Shown: piece by piece, positions 32,138 through 41,327 of the stretch
Numbering within the stretch: position 1 is the stretch's first letter
Layout: every line of letters starts with the position of its first letter
Assembly: GCF_002354895.1 (NCBI RefSeq)
Contig: NZ_CP023439.1
Coordinates: 4,836,001 to 4,900,000 of the forward strand
Direction: 5' to 3'
DNA length: 64,000 nt
Source of the DNA: Thauera sp. K11
Lineage (GTDB): Bacteria; Pseudomonadota; Gammaproteobacteria; Burkholderiales; Rhodocyclaceae
Translations under genes and position numbers: made by a program
The notes under the pieces: generated by a model
The model's input: the letters and a program-made list of their open reading frames with translations, nothing else
Databases searched by the model: none
Told to the model about the DNA's origin: nothing

Positions 32138-32659
32138 ATGCAGCCGAGCAACCGATCCAGCCGCATCCTGCTGCCGGCCAAGGGCTGGTTCATCTATCTC
32201 AGCCTGTTCGTGGCGCTCGGCCTCGAGTACATCCCGACCGGGCGTACGCCGGGGGTGCCCGACTGGGTGGCGCTGGTGCTGGCCTTCTGGTGCATCCGCG
32301 AACCGCTGCGCATCGGCATGGGGACGGGTTTCGTGTTCGGCGTGCTCGTCGACATCGGCCTCGGCGCGGCACTGGGGCAGCATGCGCTCGCCTATGTGGT
32401 GCTCGCCTACCTGGTCAACGGACTGGCGCGCCGGCTGATGTGGTTCCCGCCGCTGGAGCAGGCGCTGCACGTGCTGCCGATGCTGCTGGTGTCGCAGGTG
32501 CTGATGGTGGCGGTGCGCATGATCGCCGGGGCGGAGTTTCCCGGCTGGCTCTACTTCCTGTCGAGCTTCACCAGCCTGCTGCTGTGGGTGCCGCTCACCT
32601 ACCTGCTGCTGCTGCCGCAGTACCAGCCGGTCGACCGCGACGACAACCGCCCGATCTGA
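32138..32659 (+). CDS. mreD: Rod-shape-determining protein MreD
   Basis: A 173-residue integral membrane protein with about five to six hydrophobic segments (including LSLFVALGLEYIPTG and AFWCIREPLRIGMGTGFVFG). It starts 3 bases after mreC. It completes the MreBCD complex. Length and position are typical. Confidence 0.93.
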   Translation: MQPSNRSSRILLPAKGWFIYLSLFVALGLEYIPTGRTPGVPDWVALVLAFWCIREPLRIGMGTGFVFGVLVDIGLGAALGQHALAYVVLAYLVNGLARRLMWFPPLEQALHVLPMLLVSQVLMVAVRMIAGAEFPGWLYFLSSFTSLLLWVPLTYLLLLPQYQPVDRDDNRPI

Positions 32660-32671
32660 GCACAGGCGCCG

Positions 32672-34561
32672 ATGGCCGAGTTCCGCACCCCCGATCAGGA
32701 CAGCACACGCTTTCGCCGCCGCATCGTCGTGGCCGCCCTGTTCGTGCTCGTCTGCCTCGGCCTGCTGGCCTCGCGCTTCTACTACCTGCAGGTGGTGCGC
32801 CACGACTACTACCTGACCCGCGCCGAGGACAACCGCATCGCGCTGCTGCCCGCCGTGCCCAAGCGCGGCACCATCGTCGATCGCAACGGCGTCGTGCTGG
32901 CGCGCAACTACGCCGCCTACACGCTGGAGATCACGCCGTCGCGCGCAGGAGATCTCGAGGCGACGATCGACGGCCTGTCCGAGATCATCGCCATCGAGCC
33001 GCGCGACCGGCGCCGTTTCCGCAAGATCCTCGAGGAGAGCCGGAACTTCGACAGCGTGCCGGTGCGCACCCGCCTCACCGACGAGGAAGTCGCCCGCTTC
33101 ATCGCGCAGCGCTACCGCTTTCCCGGCGTGGAGGTGCAGGCACGGCTGTTCCGCGACTACCCGCTGGGCGCGACCGCCTCGCACATCATCGGCTACATCG
33201 GCCGCCTCAACCAGCGTGACGTCGAGCGCATCGAAGAGCGCGGCGACAGCGCCAACTACCGCGGTTCGGAATACATCGGCAAGTCCGGGCTGGAGCAGTC
33301 CTACGAGGCCGAACTGCACGGCCAGACCGGTTTCGAGCAGGTGGAAGTCAACGCCAGCGGACGCGCGGTACGGGCCCTGGCGCGCTTGCCGGCGGTGCCG
33401 GGCAGCGATCTCGAGCTGACGCTGGACATCGAGCTGCAGAAGGTGGCCGAGGCAGCCTTCGGCAAGCGCCGCGGCGCCCTGGTCGCGATCGAGCCGGAGA
33501 CCGGCGGCGTGCTGGCGCTGGTGTCTACGCCCACTTTCGATCCCAACCTTTTCGTGGACGGCATCTCCACGCAGGACTGGAAGGAACTGAACGATTCGCC
33601 CGACCATCCGCTGCTGAACCGCGCGATCTTTTCCGCCTATCCGCCGGGTTCGACCTTCAAGCCCTTCATGGCGATGGCCGGGCTCAGTACCGGCAAGCGC
33701 ACGGTCAATGGCGCCATCGCCGATCCGGGCTACTTCAACTTCGGCGGCCATCGCTTCATGGACGACAAGGTCGGCGGCCACGGCATGGTCGACCTGCACA
33801 AGTCCATCGTGGTGTCGTGCAACACCTATTACTACCAGCTCGCCAACGACCTCGGCATCGATGCCATCGCCGGCTTCATGGCCCCGCTCGGCTTCGGTTC
33901 GCGCACCGGCATCGACCTGCCGGGCGAGGCCGAAGGCGTGCTGCCTTCGCCGGAATGGAAGAAGAAGCGCTTCCGCAAGCCCGAACTGCAGCGCTGGTAC
34001 GGCGGCGAGACGATCTCCGTCGGCATCGGCCAGGGCTACAACGCCTACACGCCGGTGCAGCTCGCCAATGCGCTCGCCGCGCTGGTCAACGACGGCCGGC
34101 TGTACCGCCCGCATCTGGTGCGCAACGTGATCGATGCGGGCGGCGCGAAGCGGGTGGTGGAGCCCGAGCCGCTGCGCAAGGTCGCCCTGAATCCGGCCCA
34201 TATGGCGGCAGTGCGCGCGGCGATGGTCGACGTGAACAAGGCCGGGACCGGCGCGCGCGCGTTCCGCGGTGCCCCCTACGAGGCCGGCGGCAAGACCGGT
34301 ACCGCCCAGGTGTTCTCGCTCAGAGGCGGGAAATACGTCGAAGGCCGGATCAGCGAGCGCCTGCGCGACCATTCCTGGTTCATCGCGTATGCGCCGGCCG
34401 ACAAGCCCAGGATCGCGCTGGCGGTGCTGGTGGAGAACGGCGGCTTCGGCGCGCAGTCGGCGGCGCCGATCGCACGCCAGGTGATCGACTACCTCCTCCT
34501 CAAGAGCCGGACCGACCATCCGGCGGACGAGGATGCCGACGCGGTGGAGAGCGCGGAATGA
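32672..34561 (+). CDS. mrdA: Penicillin-binding protein 2 (elongation transpeptidase)
   Basis: A 629-residue class B PBP. One N-terminal transmembrane helix (VVAALFVLVCLGLLASRFYY) is followed by the pedestal domain and a transpeptidase domain with SxxK in PPGSTFKP, SxN in VVSCNTY and KTG in GGKTGTAQ. It crosslinks peptidoglycan together with RodA. The stop codon overlaps the start of a repeat-encoded open frame at 34558. Confidence 0.96.
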   Translation: MAEFRTPDQDSTRFRRRIVVAALFVLVCLGLLASRFYYLQVVRHDYYLTRAEDNRIALLPAVPKRGTIVDRNGVVLARNYAAYTLEITPSRAGDLEATIDGLSEIIAIEPRDRRRFRKILEESRNFDSVPVRTRLTDEEVARFIAQRYRFPGVEVQARLFRDYPLGATASHIIGYIGRLNQRDVERIEERGDSANYRGSEYIGKSGLEQSYEAELHGQTGFEQVEVNASGRAVRALARLPAVPGSDLELTLDIELQKVAEAAFGKRRGALVAIEPETGGVLALVSTPTFDPNLFVDGISTQDWKELNDSPDHPLLNRAIFSAYPPGSTFKPFMAMAGLSTGKRTVNGAIADPGYFNFGGHRFMDDKVGGHGMVDLHKSIVVSCNTYYYQLANDLGIDAIAGFMAPLGFGSRTGIDLPGEAEGVLPSPEWKKKRFRKPELQRWYGGETISVGIGQGYNAYTPVQLANALAALVNDGRLYRPHLVRNVIDAGGAKRVVEPEPLRKVALNPAHMAAVRAAMVDVNKAGTGARAFRGAPYEAGGKTGTAQVFSLRGGKYVEGRISERLRDHSWFIAYAPADKPRIALAVLVENGGFGAQSAAPIARQVIDYLLLKSRTDHPADEDADAVESAE

Positions 34562-34953
34562 GCACCGCCGCCCGGCCGCCCGAAGGAGGTGCTCGTCCTC
34601 CCGCGGGGAGGGTGTCGCGCAGCGACGGGAGGGCTGTCGTGAGCACCGCCGCCCGGCCGCCCGAAGGAGGTGCTCGTCCTCCCGCGGGGAGGGTGTCGCG
34701 CAGCGACGGGAGGGCTGTCGTGAGCACCGCCGCCCGGCCGCCCGAAGGAGGTGCTCGTCCTCCCGCGGGGAGGGTGTCGCGCAGCGACGGGAGGGCTGTC
34801 GTGAGCACCGCCGCCCGGCCGCCCGAAGGAGGTACTCGTCCTCCCGCGGGGGTGGAGCAGGGGTTGCGCGGAGCATCGCTCCGCGCCTGCGGAACGGGAC
34901 GGCCGTGCAAGGCCGGCCCTTCGCCGCGCAGCGGCGGGAGGGTGATCCGGTGA
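34558..34953 (+). CDS. Repeat-encoded open frame between mrdA and rodA (doubtful gene)
   Basis: An ATG overlaps the mrdA stop by 4 bases (ATGA), and the frame runs 131 codons to a TGA that overlaps the rodA GTG (GTGA). Because the 81-bp unit is a multiple of three, the frame encodes three full copies and part of a fourth of a 27-residue repeat that begins STAARPPEGGARPPAGRV. The last part is unrelated and arginine-rich. The product looks disordered and strongly basic, with no known domain. It may be translated through coupling between mrdA and rodA, or be only a by-product of tandem duplication. I regard it as a candidate for testing, not an established gene. Confidence 0.3.
   Translation: MSTAARPPEGGARPPAGRVSRSDGRAVVSTAARPPEGGARPPAGRVSRSDGRAVVSTAARPPEGGARPPAGRVSRSDGRAVVSTAARPPEGGTRPPAGVEQGLRGASLRACGTGRPCKAGPSPRSGGRVIR
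34559..34851 (+). repeat. 81-bp tandem repeat between mrdA and rodA, about 3.6 copies
   Basis: Units begin at 34561, 34642, 34723 and 34804 and appear nearly identical; the fourth has one visible base change (GTACTCG) and is cut after CCTCCCGCGGGG. Each complete unit holds CCTCCCGCGGGGAGG, the small hairpin GTCGCGCAGCGAC, a Shine-Dalgarno-like GGGAGGG and then GTGAGC 5 bases later. The missing second half of the unit reappears at about 34924-34953 as the ribosome binding site and start of rodA, after an unrelated stretch of about 70 bases. Confidence 0.9.
34866..34886 (+). repeat. Hairpin in the insert before rodA
   Basis: GCGCGGAGC, 3 bases, GCTCCGCGC: a perfect 9-bp stem inside the 70-base segment that interrupts the fourth 81-bp unit. 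A second GC-rich palindrome-like stretch (GGCCGTGCAAGGCCGGCC) follows. These suggest the segment is itself a small inserted structured element. Confidence 0.6.
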
Positions 34954-36092
34954 GCGATTTCCGTTTCCAGGCGCTCGAATTCCTGCGCCGGCTGCTGCGC
35001 GCGCTCGACCCCGTCCTGCTGCTGGTGCTGCTGACCCTGATGGGCTACGCGCTGGTCATCATGGGCAGCGCCTCGCCCGACCGCATGGATTCGCAACTGA
35101 TGCACGGCGCCATCGCGCTCGCCGCGATGTGGGCGATCGCGGCCGTTCCCAGCCAGCGCCTGCTCGGCCTGGCCCTGCCGCTGTACGTGCTCGGCACCGT
35201 GCTGCTGGTGGCCGTGGAGCTGTTCGGCGAGGTCTCCAAGGGCGCGCAGCGCTGGCTCGACATCGGCATCACCCGCATCCAGCCGTCCGAACTGATGAAG
35301 ATCGCGATGCCGCTGATGCTGGCCTGGTTCTTCCAGCAGCGCGAGGGCCACGTCAGTTGGCGCGAGTTCGTCGTCGCCGGCCTGATGCTGGTGGTGCCCG
35401 TCGGCCTGATCCTGATCCAGCCGGATCTGGGCACCTCGCTGCTGGTGGCCGCCGCCGGCTTCTACGTGATCTTCTTCGCTGGCCTGAGCTGGAAGCTGAT
35501 CGTGCCGGTGGCGCTGATCGGCATCGTCGGCATCGGCTCCATCATTGCCTTCGGCGACACCATCTGCCAGCCGGAGGTGGACTGGAAGGTGCTGCGCGAG
35601 TACCAGAAGCATCGCGTGTGCACGCTGCTCGACCCGACCCAGGACCCGCTCGGCAAGGGCTTCCACATCATCCAGTCCACCATCGCCATCGGTTCCGGCG
35701 GCGTGACCGGCAAGGGCTGGCAGAACGGCACGCAGACCCATCTGTCCTTCCTGCCCGAGCGCCACACCGATTTCATCTTCGCCGTGCTGTCGGAGGAGTT
35801 CGGCCTCGTCGGTACCATCGTGCTGCTCGCGACCTACCTCATGCTGCTGGTGCGCGGCTTCCACATCGCGCTGCAGGCGCACACGCTGGGCACGCGCCTG
35901 CTCGCCGGGGCGATCACGATGATCTTCTTCACCTACGCCTTCGTGAACATGGGCATGGTGAGCGGCATCCTGCCGGTGGTGGGCGTGCCCCTGCCGTTCG
36001 TCAGCTACGGAGGAACCGCGCTCGTCACCTTGTGTCTCGGAGTGGGTATTCTGATGAGCATCCAGCGCAGCCGCCTGGCAAAGCAGACCTGA
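34950..36092 (+). CDS. rodA: SEDS peptidoglycan glycosyltransferase RodA
   Basis: A 380-residue polytopic SEDS protein. Conserved pieces are GAQRWLDIGITRIQPSELMKI, LIQPDLGTSLLV, HTDFIFAVLSEEFGLVG and GVPLPFVSYGGTAL. It polymerises glycan strands in partnership with PBP2. The GTG at 34950 is preferred: GGGAGGG lies 7 bases upstream and it yields the expected MSDFRFQALEF N-terminus. An open extension upstream through the 81-bp repeats exists but is not family-like. Confidence 0.95.
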   Translation: MSDFRFQALEFLRRLLRALDPVLLLVLLTLMGYALVIMGSASPDRMDSQLMHGAIALAAMWAIAAVPSQRLLGLALPLYVLGTVLLVAVELFGEVSKGAQRWLDIGITRIQPSELMKIAMPLMLAWFFQQREGHVSWREFVVAGLMLVVPVGLILIQPDLGTSLLVAAAGFYVIFFAGLSWKLIVPVALIGIVGIGSIIAFGDTICQPEVDWKVLREYQKHRVCTLLDPTQDPLGKGFHIIQSTIAIGSGGVTGKGWQNGTQTHLSFLPERHTDFIFAVLSEEFGLVGTIVLLATYLMLLVRGFHIALQAHTLGTRLLAGAITMIFFTYAFVNMGMVSGILPVVGVPLPFVSYGGTALVTLCLGVGILMSIQRSRLAKQT

Positions 36093-36108
36093 GAGACCCG
36101 TCACCGCG

Positions 36109-37137
36109 ATGAAGTCCGCCATCCCGCAGATCTTTGCTTGCGCCGCCCTCGAGGCCGTGGCGCGGCCGTGGCGGCGGGGCGGGTGGGCGGTGGCGGCCGT
36201 GCTGGCGGCGGCCTTGCTGTCGGCCTGCGGCACCGCGCCGACCCGGCCGCAAACGGGTGCCGATGCCCAGCTCCACCTGCCTGGGCTGCCGGCCAAGCCG
36301 GCGGCGCCCGCAGCGCGGCGCGGCGGCGGCTACTACCAGAACGACGGTCCGGGCGACGACACCCCCGGCAACCTCGACGACATCCCCGACCCCGAGCCGC
36401 GCCCGGAACCCCTGCACCGCTACGCCAACCGCCCCTACAACGTACTGGGCCAGGGTTACGTGCCCGCGACCCGCATCGCGCCGTGGCGCGAACAGGGCAG
36501 GGCGAGCTGGTACGGACGCCAGTTCCACGGCAATCCGACCTCCAGCGGCGAGCCCTACGACATGTACGCGATGACGGCGGCGCACCCGACGCTGCCCATC
36601 CCCAGCTACGCGCGCGTCACGAGTCTGGACAACGGCCGCTCGGTGGTGGTGCGCATCAACGACCGGGGTCCGTTCCACAAGGGCCGCGTCATCGATCTGT
36701 CCTACACCGCGGCCTACAAGCTCGGCTACGTCAATGCCGGCAGCACCGAGGTCGAGGTGGAGCAGATCCTGACCGACGAAGTGCCGCTGGTGGCCGCCGC
36801 CAGGCCGGTACCGCCGCTCAAGGGCCGCTCCGGTCCGCCGCCGGCCGTGCCGGGCAAGCCCGATGGGGTGGCGAGCCTGGCGCCGCCGCTGCCCTCGGCG
36901 AGCGGTGGCGGCATCTACCTGCAACTGGGCGCGTTCGCCTCGCGGCTCAACGCCGAGAGCTTCCACGCCTCGGTGCATCAGGAAGCATCCGCGTTCGCCG
37001 AGCGCGTCGAGCTGATCTCCAGCGGCGACCGCTTCCATCTGCATGCCGGCCCCTACACCAGCGTGGAGGAAGCGAAGGCGGCGGCGGCCAGCATGGGCAG
37101 CAAGCTCAAGCTCAAGCCCTTCGTGGTCATCCGCTGA
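36109..37137 (+). CDS. rlpA: RlpA-type septal ring lipoprotein
   Basis: A 342-residue lipoprotein with lipobox LLSACG, a double-psi beta-barrel domain (QGRASWYGRQFHGNPTSSGE, VVVRINDRGPFHKGRVIDLS) and a C-terminal SPOR domain (YLQLGAFASRLNAESF to KLKPFVVIR). RlpA proteins can be lytic transglycosylases acting on denuded glycan at the septum. It lies 16 bases after rodA, in the elongasome operon. Confidence 0.93.
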   Translation: MKSAIPQIFACAALEAVARPWRRGGWAVAAVLAAALLSACGTAPTRPQTGADAQLHLPGLPAKPAAPAARRGGGYYQNDGPGDDTPGNLDDIPDPEPRPEPLHRYANRPYNVLGQGYVPATRIAPWREQGRASWYGRQFHGNPTSSGEPYDMYAMTAAHPTLPIPSYARVTSLDNGRSVVVRINDRGPFHKGRVIDLSYTAAYKLGYVNAGSTEVEVEQILTDEVPLVAAARPVPPLKGRSGPPPAVPGKPDGVASLAPPLPSASGGGIYLQLGAFASRLNAESFHASVHQEASAFAERVELISSGDRFHLHAGPYTSVEEAKAAAASMGSKLKLKPFVVIR

Positions 37138-37221
37138 TGCATCGCAGCATCCGGCCGGTATCATGGCCCGTGCGGGATGAAACAAAGCCTTTCGTCTTTC
37201 GTCCGCCTTCCCGGCGCGTCC

Positions 37222-37227
37222 TATAAT
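37222..37227 (+). promoter_or_regulatory. Possible -10 box upstream of the carboxypeptidase gene
   Basis: A perfect TATAAT lies 45 bases before the ATG at 37273, in the only sizeable gap (135 bases) between rlpA and dacA. The region about 17-18 bases upstream (TTCGTC) is a poor -35. An internal promoter here is possible but not secure. Confidence 0.35.
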
Positions 37228-37272
37228 CCTGCGCTCGTCTTGCCGCAGCCTTTCTTCTCCCGGGTTTTCCCC

Positions 37273-38400
37273 ATGCGTTTCGTCATTGCTTTCCTGATCT
37301 CCCTGTTTTCGTTCGCCGCCTTCGCGCAGCAGGTGCCGCCCCCGGCGCTCGCGGCCAAGGCGTGGGTGCTCGTCGACCATGCAACCGGCCAGGTGCTGGC
37401 CCAGAAGGATGAAGACGCCCGCATCGAACCGGCCTCGCTGACCAAGCTGATGACCGCCTACCTGACGTTCTCCGCGCTCAAGGCCGGCACCCTCACGCCG
37501 GAGCAGACGGTGCCGGTGTCGGAGAAGGCGTGGCGCATGGAAGGCTCGCGCATGTTCATCCAGCCGCTGAAGCCCGTCACCGTGCAGGAACTAATCCGCG
37601 GCGTCATCGTGCAGTCGGGCAACGACGCCTGCGTCGCGCTGGCCGAGCTGATCGCCGGCAGCGAGGAAGCCTTCGCCGCGCTGATGAACCGCGAAGCCAA
37701 GCGCCTGGGCCTGACCAACACCCACTTCACCAACGCCACCGGCCTGCCCGACCCGCAGCTCTACACCACCGCGCGCGACCTCGCCATGCTGGCATCGGCC
37801 ATCGTGCGCGACTTCCCCGAGTACTACGGCCTGTACTCGATGAAGGAATACACCTACAACGGCATCACCCAGCCCAACCGCAACCGCCTGCTGTTCCTCG
37901 ATCCCACCGTCGACGGCATGAAGACCGGCCACACCAGCACCGCCGGCTACTGCCTGGTATCGACCGCGCAGCGCAGTTCGCGCCGCCTGATCTCGGTGGT
38001 GCTGGGCACCAGTTCGGACACCGTGCGCGCGCAGGAATCGCTGAAACTGCTGAACTTCGGCTTCCAGTTCTACGACACCGTGAAGCTGTACGCGGCCGAC
38101 GAGGCGCTGTCGCAGTTCCGCGTGTGGAAGGGCAAGGCCAACGAGGTCGGCGCCGGCTTCACCGGCGATTTCGTCCTGTCGCTGCCCAAGGGCATGGCCG
38201 AGAAGGTGCAGCCCACGCTCGAGAGCCGGCAGCCGCTGGTGGCGCCGCTGCAGAAGGGCCAGCAGATCGGCACGCTCAAGCTCAGCCTCGACGGCAAGCC
38301 CTTCGGCGAATATCCTGTGGTGGCCCTGCAGGACGTGCCGGTGGCGGGCTTCTTCGGCCGCCTGTGGGACGCCATCGTGATGTGGATCAAGAGCCTCTGA
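37273..38400 (+). CDS. dacA: D-alanyl-D-alanine carboxypeptidase (PBP5/6 type)
   Basis: A 375-residue PBP5-family enzyme with signal peptide (MRFVIAFLISLFSFAAFAQQ). Catalytic motifs: SLTK (SxxK), SGN (SxN) and KTG in MKTGHTS. A C-terminal beta domain is followed by an amphipathic membrane anchor (GFFGRLWDAIVMWIKSL). It trims the terminal D-Ala of stem peptides in the periplasm. The ATG at 37273 is chosen because it creates the signal peptide; an ATG at 37177 would bury it. Confidence 0.95.
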   Translation: MRFVIAFLISLFSFAAFAQQVPPPALAAKAWVLVDHATGQVLAQKDEDARIEPASLTKLMTAYLTFSALKAGTLTPEQTVPVSEKAWRMEGSRMFIQPLKPVTVQELIRGVIVQSGNDACVALAELIAGSEEAFAALMNREAKRLGLTNTHFTNATGLPDPQLYTTARDLAMLASAIVRDFPEYYGLYSMKEYTYNGITQPNRNRLLFLDPTVDGMKTGHTSTAGYCLVSTAQRSSRRLISVVLGTSSDTVRAQESLKLLNFGFQFYDTVKLYAADEALSQFRVWKGKANEVGAGFTGDFVLSLPKGMAEKVQPTLESRQPLVAPLQKGQQIGTLKLSLDGKPFGEYPVVALQDVPVAGFFGRLWDAIVMWIKSL

Positions 38401-38453
38401 CCCGGTCCGCGCTGCGGGCCGGCCGGCGGCCCGGAAACCGAGCGGAGCTGCAC

Positions 38454-39314
38454 ATGAGCATCTGCTACCTGAACGGAGATTACCTGCCCCTGGCCGAGGC
38501 GCGCGTGTCGCCGATGGACCGCAGCTTCCTGTTCGGCGACGGCGCCTACGAAGTCATTCCGGTGTACTCGCGCAAGCCGTTCCGGCTCGCCGAGCACCTG
38601 CGCCGCCTCGAGCGCACGCTGGCGGCGATCCGCCTGCCCGATCCGCACACGGCCGGCGAATGGGCGGCGAAGGTGGGCGAGATCGTCGCGCGCAACGAAC
38701 CGGCCGACCAGGGCGTGTACCTGCATGTGAGCCGTGGTGCGGACGTGAAGCGCAACCAGGCTTTCCCGTCGCCGGCGGTGCCGCCCACCGTGTTCCTGAT
38801 GAGCGAGCCGCTATCCACGCCCGGCGAGCACGAACGGGAGACCGGCGTCGGCGCGGTGAGCGCGGCCGATTTCCGCTGGCTGCGCTGCGACCTCAAGACG
38901 GTGTCGCTGCTGGCCAACTGCCTGCTGCGCCAGATCGCCGTCGACCACGGCTGCGCCGAGACCATCCTGTTCCGCGACGGCTTTCTGACCGAAGGCGCCG
39001 CCTCCAGCATCTTCGTGGTGAAGGACGGCGTGCTGCGGGTGCCGCCCAACAGCCACCTGATGCTGCCCGGCGTCACCTACGACGTGGTGCTCGAACTCGC
39101 CGCGCGCCATGGCCTGCCGCACGAGGTGCGCGAGATCCTCGAGGCCGAGGTGCGCGACGCCGACGAATTGCTGATTGCCTCCTCCCCCAAGGAGGTGCTG
39201 CCCGTCACGACCCTCGACGGTCGTCCGGTGGGCGACGGCAAGCCCGGCCCGGTGGGCCGCCGGCTGCACGCCCTGTACCAGGAATTCAAAGATACGGTGA
39301 TGAGAAGTGGCTGA
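38454..39314 (+). CDS. dat: D-amino acid aminotransferase (class IV PLP enzyme)
   Basis: A 286-residue fold-type IV transaminase. The PLP lysine is in CDLKTVSLLANC, with family motifs SPMDRSFLFGDGAYEVI, LTEGAASSIFVVKDG and EADELLIASSPKEVLPVT-like (here DADELLIASSPKEVLPVT). It probably makes D-glutamate or D-alanine for the wall, fitting its place after dacA. Distinguishing it from branched-chain aminotransferase relies on the D-AAT-like RxH-type carboxylate trap (HVSRGADVKRN). It is followed with overlap by the DUF493 gene. Confidence 0.85.
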   Translation: MSICYLNGDYLPLAEARVSPMDRSFLFGDGAYEVIPVYSRKPFRLAEHLRRLERTLAAIRLPDPHTAGEWAAKVGEIVARNEPADQGVYLHVSRGADVKRNQAFPSPAVPPTVFLMSEPLSTPGEHERETGVGAVSAADFRWLRCDLKTVSLLANCLLRQIAVDHGCAETILFRDGFLTEGAASSIFVVKDGVLRVPPNSHLMLPGVTYDVVLELAARHGLPHEVREILEAEVRDADELLIASSPKEVLPVTTLDGRPVGDGKPGPVGRRLHALYQEFKDTVMRSG

Positions 39315-39582
39315 TTCCGAACCCCGCCAGAGCCTGCTGGAGTTTCCCTGCGAATTTCCGATCAAGATCATGGGCGCGCGCGTCGACGGCTTCGCGCAGG
39401 CGGTGCTGGACGTCGTGCTGGTGCATGCGCCCGACTTCGAGGCGGCGACGATGGAAATGCGTCCCTCGAGCAAGGGCAACTACCTGGCGATCACCTGCAC
39501 CTTCCGGGCCGTGTCCCAGGAACAGATCGACAACCTCTACCGCGCGCTGACCTCGCACCCCATGGTGAAGGTGGTGCTGTGA
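39307..39582 (+). CDS. DUF493 (YbeD-like) protein
   Basis: A 91-residue ferredoxin-like-fold protein of the YbeD/DUF493 family ([39 protein letters not shown]). Members form a conserved neighbour of lipB but have no firmly established function; a regulatory role in lipoylation has been suggested by context. The GTG start overlaps the dat stop by 8 bases and its own stop overlaps the lipB GTG. Confidence 0.88.
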   Translation: MADSEPRQSLLEFPCEFPIKIMGARVDGFAQAVLDVVLVHAPDFEAATMEMRPSSKGNYLAITCTFRAVSQEQIDNLYRALTSHPMVKVVL

Positions 39583-40238
39583 TCGTCAAGCGCCTCGGCC
39601 GCGTGGACTACGAGCCGGCGCTCGAGGCGATGCGCGTGTTCACCGCGCAGCGGACCGGTTCCACCCCCGACGAGCTGTGGCTGCTGGAACACCCGCCAGT
39701 CTATACCCTGGGCCAGGCCGGCCGCCCCGAGCACCTGCTGCAGAACCCCGCCGCCATTCCGCTGGTGCATATCGACCGCGGTGGCCAGATCACCTACCAC
39801 GGCCCCGGCCAGCTCGTCGCCTACCTGCTGGTCGACCTGCCGCGCCGCCGCCTGAAGGTGCGCGGGCTGGTGACGCTGATGGAGCAGGCCGTCATCGACA
39901 CGCTGGCCGATTACGGCCTGGCCGCCGGGCGCAAGGAAGGCGCACCGGGCGTCTATGTCGATGGCGCCAAGATCGCCGCGCTCGGCCTGCGGGTCAGGAA
40001 CGGCTGCTGCTACCACGGCCTCAGCCTGAACGTGGACATGGATCTCACCCCCTTCGGCTGGATCAACCCTTGTGGCTACGAAGGGCTCAGAACCGTACAG
40101 ATGAAGGATTTCGGCATCGCCGAGACGGTGCCGGGCGCGGGCGAAACCCTGCTCGCGCACCTGCAGCGCCTGCTGCCGCCCTTGCCGGCCGATGCTGATA
40201 CGGCGGATCAGCCGGCAAGGGCTGTCGGATCGGTGTAG
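39579..40238 (+). CDS. lipB: Octanoyl-ACP:protein N-octanoyltransferase LipB
   Basis: A 219-residue transferase. Motifs are [17 protein letters not shown], the lysine of [10 protein letters not shown] and the catalytic cysteine in NPCGYEGL. It moves octanoate from ACP to lipoyl domains of 2-oxoacid dehydrogenases and the glycine cleavage system. GTG start with a 4-base overlap with the DUF493 gene, so translation is coupled. Confidence 0.95.
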   Translation: MIVKRLGRVDYEPALEAMRVFTAQRTGSTPDELWLLEHPPVYTLGQAGRPEHLLQNPAAIPLVHIDRGGQITYHGPGQLVAYLLVDLPRRRLKVRGLVTLMEQAVIDTLADYGLAAGRKEGAPGVYVDGAKIAALGLRVRNGCCYHGLSLNVDMDLTPFGWINPCGYEGLRTVQMKDFGIAETVPGAGETLLAHLQRLLPPLPADADTADQPARAVGSV

Positions 40239-40296
40239 CGCGGATCATAATCCGCCCCACCCATTTCCCACCCGGAACCCACAGAGAACAGCGACC

Positions 40297-41244
40297 ATGG
40301 AAACCCCCGTTCGCAAGCAGCGCGGCGCCGACAAGACCGCCCGCATCCCCATCAAGATCGTCCCCGCCGAGCGCCTGAAGAAGCCGGAGTGGATCCGCAT
40401 CAGGCTCGGCGCCGGCCAGGAGGCCGAGCGTTTCAACGAGATCAAGGCCACGCTGCGCGAACACAAGCTGCACACCGTATGCGAGGAAGCCTCCTGCCCG
40501 AACATCCACGAATGCTTCGGCAAGGGCACGGCCACCTTCATGATCATGGGCGACATCTGCACTCGCCGCTGCCCGTTCTGTGACGTCGGCCACGGCCGTC
40601 CGGACCCGCTGAACCCGGACGAACCGCGCGACCTCGCCAGGACCATCGCCGCGATGCGCCTGAACTACGTGGTGATCACCTCGGTGGACCGCGACGATCT
40701 GCGCGACGGCGGCGCGCAGCACTTCGTCGACTGCATCCGCGAAACCCGCGCCGCCTCGCCCGCCACCTCCATCGAGGTGCTGGTGCCCGACTTCCGCGGC
40801 CGCATGGAGGTCGCCCTCGAGATCTTCGACCAGGCGCCGCCCGACGTCATGAACCACAACCTCGAGACCGTGCCGCGGCTCTACAAGCAGGCGCGGCCGG
40901 GTTCCGACTACGCGTATTCGCTGAAGCTGCTGAAGGAATTCAAGGCGCGCCACCCCGGCGTGCCGACCAAATCCGGCCTCATGGTCGGCCTGGGCGAGAC
41001 CGACGAGGAAATCCTGGAAGTCATGCGCGACCTGCGCGCGCACGACGTCGACATGCTGACCATCGGCCAGTACCTGCAGCCCTCTGGCGGGCACCTGCCG
41101 GTGCTGCGCTATCCGCATCCGGACACCTTCAGGATGTTCGAGACCGAAGCGCTCAAGATGGGCTTCAGGAACGCCGCCTGCGGCCCGATGGTGCGCTCCA
41201 GCTACTGGGCGGACCAGCAGGCGCACGGTGCCGGCGTGGTGTGA
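40297..41244 (+). CDS. lipA: Lipoyl synthase LipA
   Basis: A 315-residue radical-SAM enzyme. The auxiliary 4Fe-4S cluster motif is [12 protein letters not shown] and the SAM cluster is CTRRCPFC (CX3CX2C). The C-terminal serine ligand region is [11 protein letters not shown]. It inserts two sulfurs into protein-bound octanoyl chains made by LipB. The ATG at 40297 gives the normal N-terminus [10 protein letters not shown]. Confidence 0.97.
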   Translation: METPVRKQRGADKTARIPIKIVPAERLKKPEWIRIRLGAGQEAERFNEIKATLREHKLHTVCEEASCPNIHECFGKGTATFMIMGDICTRRCPFCDVGHGRPDPLNPDEPRDLARTIAAMRLNYVVITSVDRDDLRDGGAQHFVDCIRETRAASPATSIEVLVPDFRGRMEVALEIFDQAPPDVMNHNLETVPRLYKQARPGSDYAYSLKLLKEFKARHPGVPTKSGLMVGLGETDEEILEVMRDLRAHDVDMLTIGQYLQPSGGHLPVLRYPHPDTFRMFETEALKMGFRNAACGPMVRSSYWADQQAHGAGVV

Positions 41245-41327
41245 GGATGCCGGCGCGGGCAGGCGAGGCGCGGATGCGCTGCTGATACACTGCCCGTCCA
41301 TTGGAACTTCGAGTCAGGAAACGAGAC

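Noticed and set aside
34559-34851. CRISPR array
   Set aside because: The 81-bp units are directly contiguous with no variable spacers and no cas genes are near.
34533-34949. N-terminal extension of RodA through the 81-bp repeats
   Set aside because: RodA proteins start close to the first helix, a good ribosome binding site precedes the GTG at 34950, and the extension is repeat translation.
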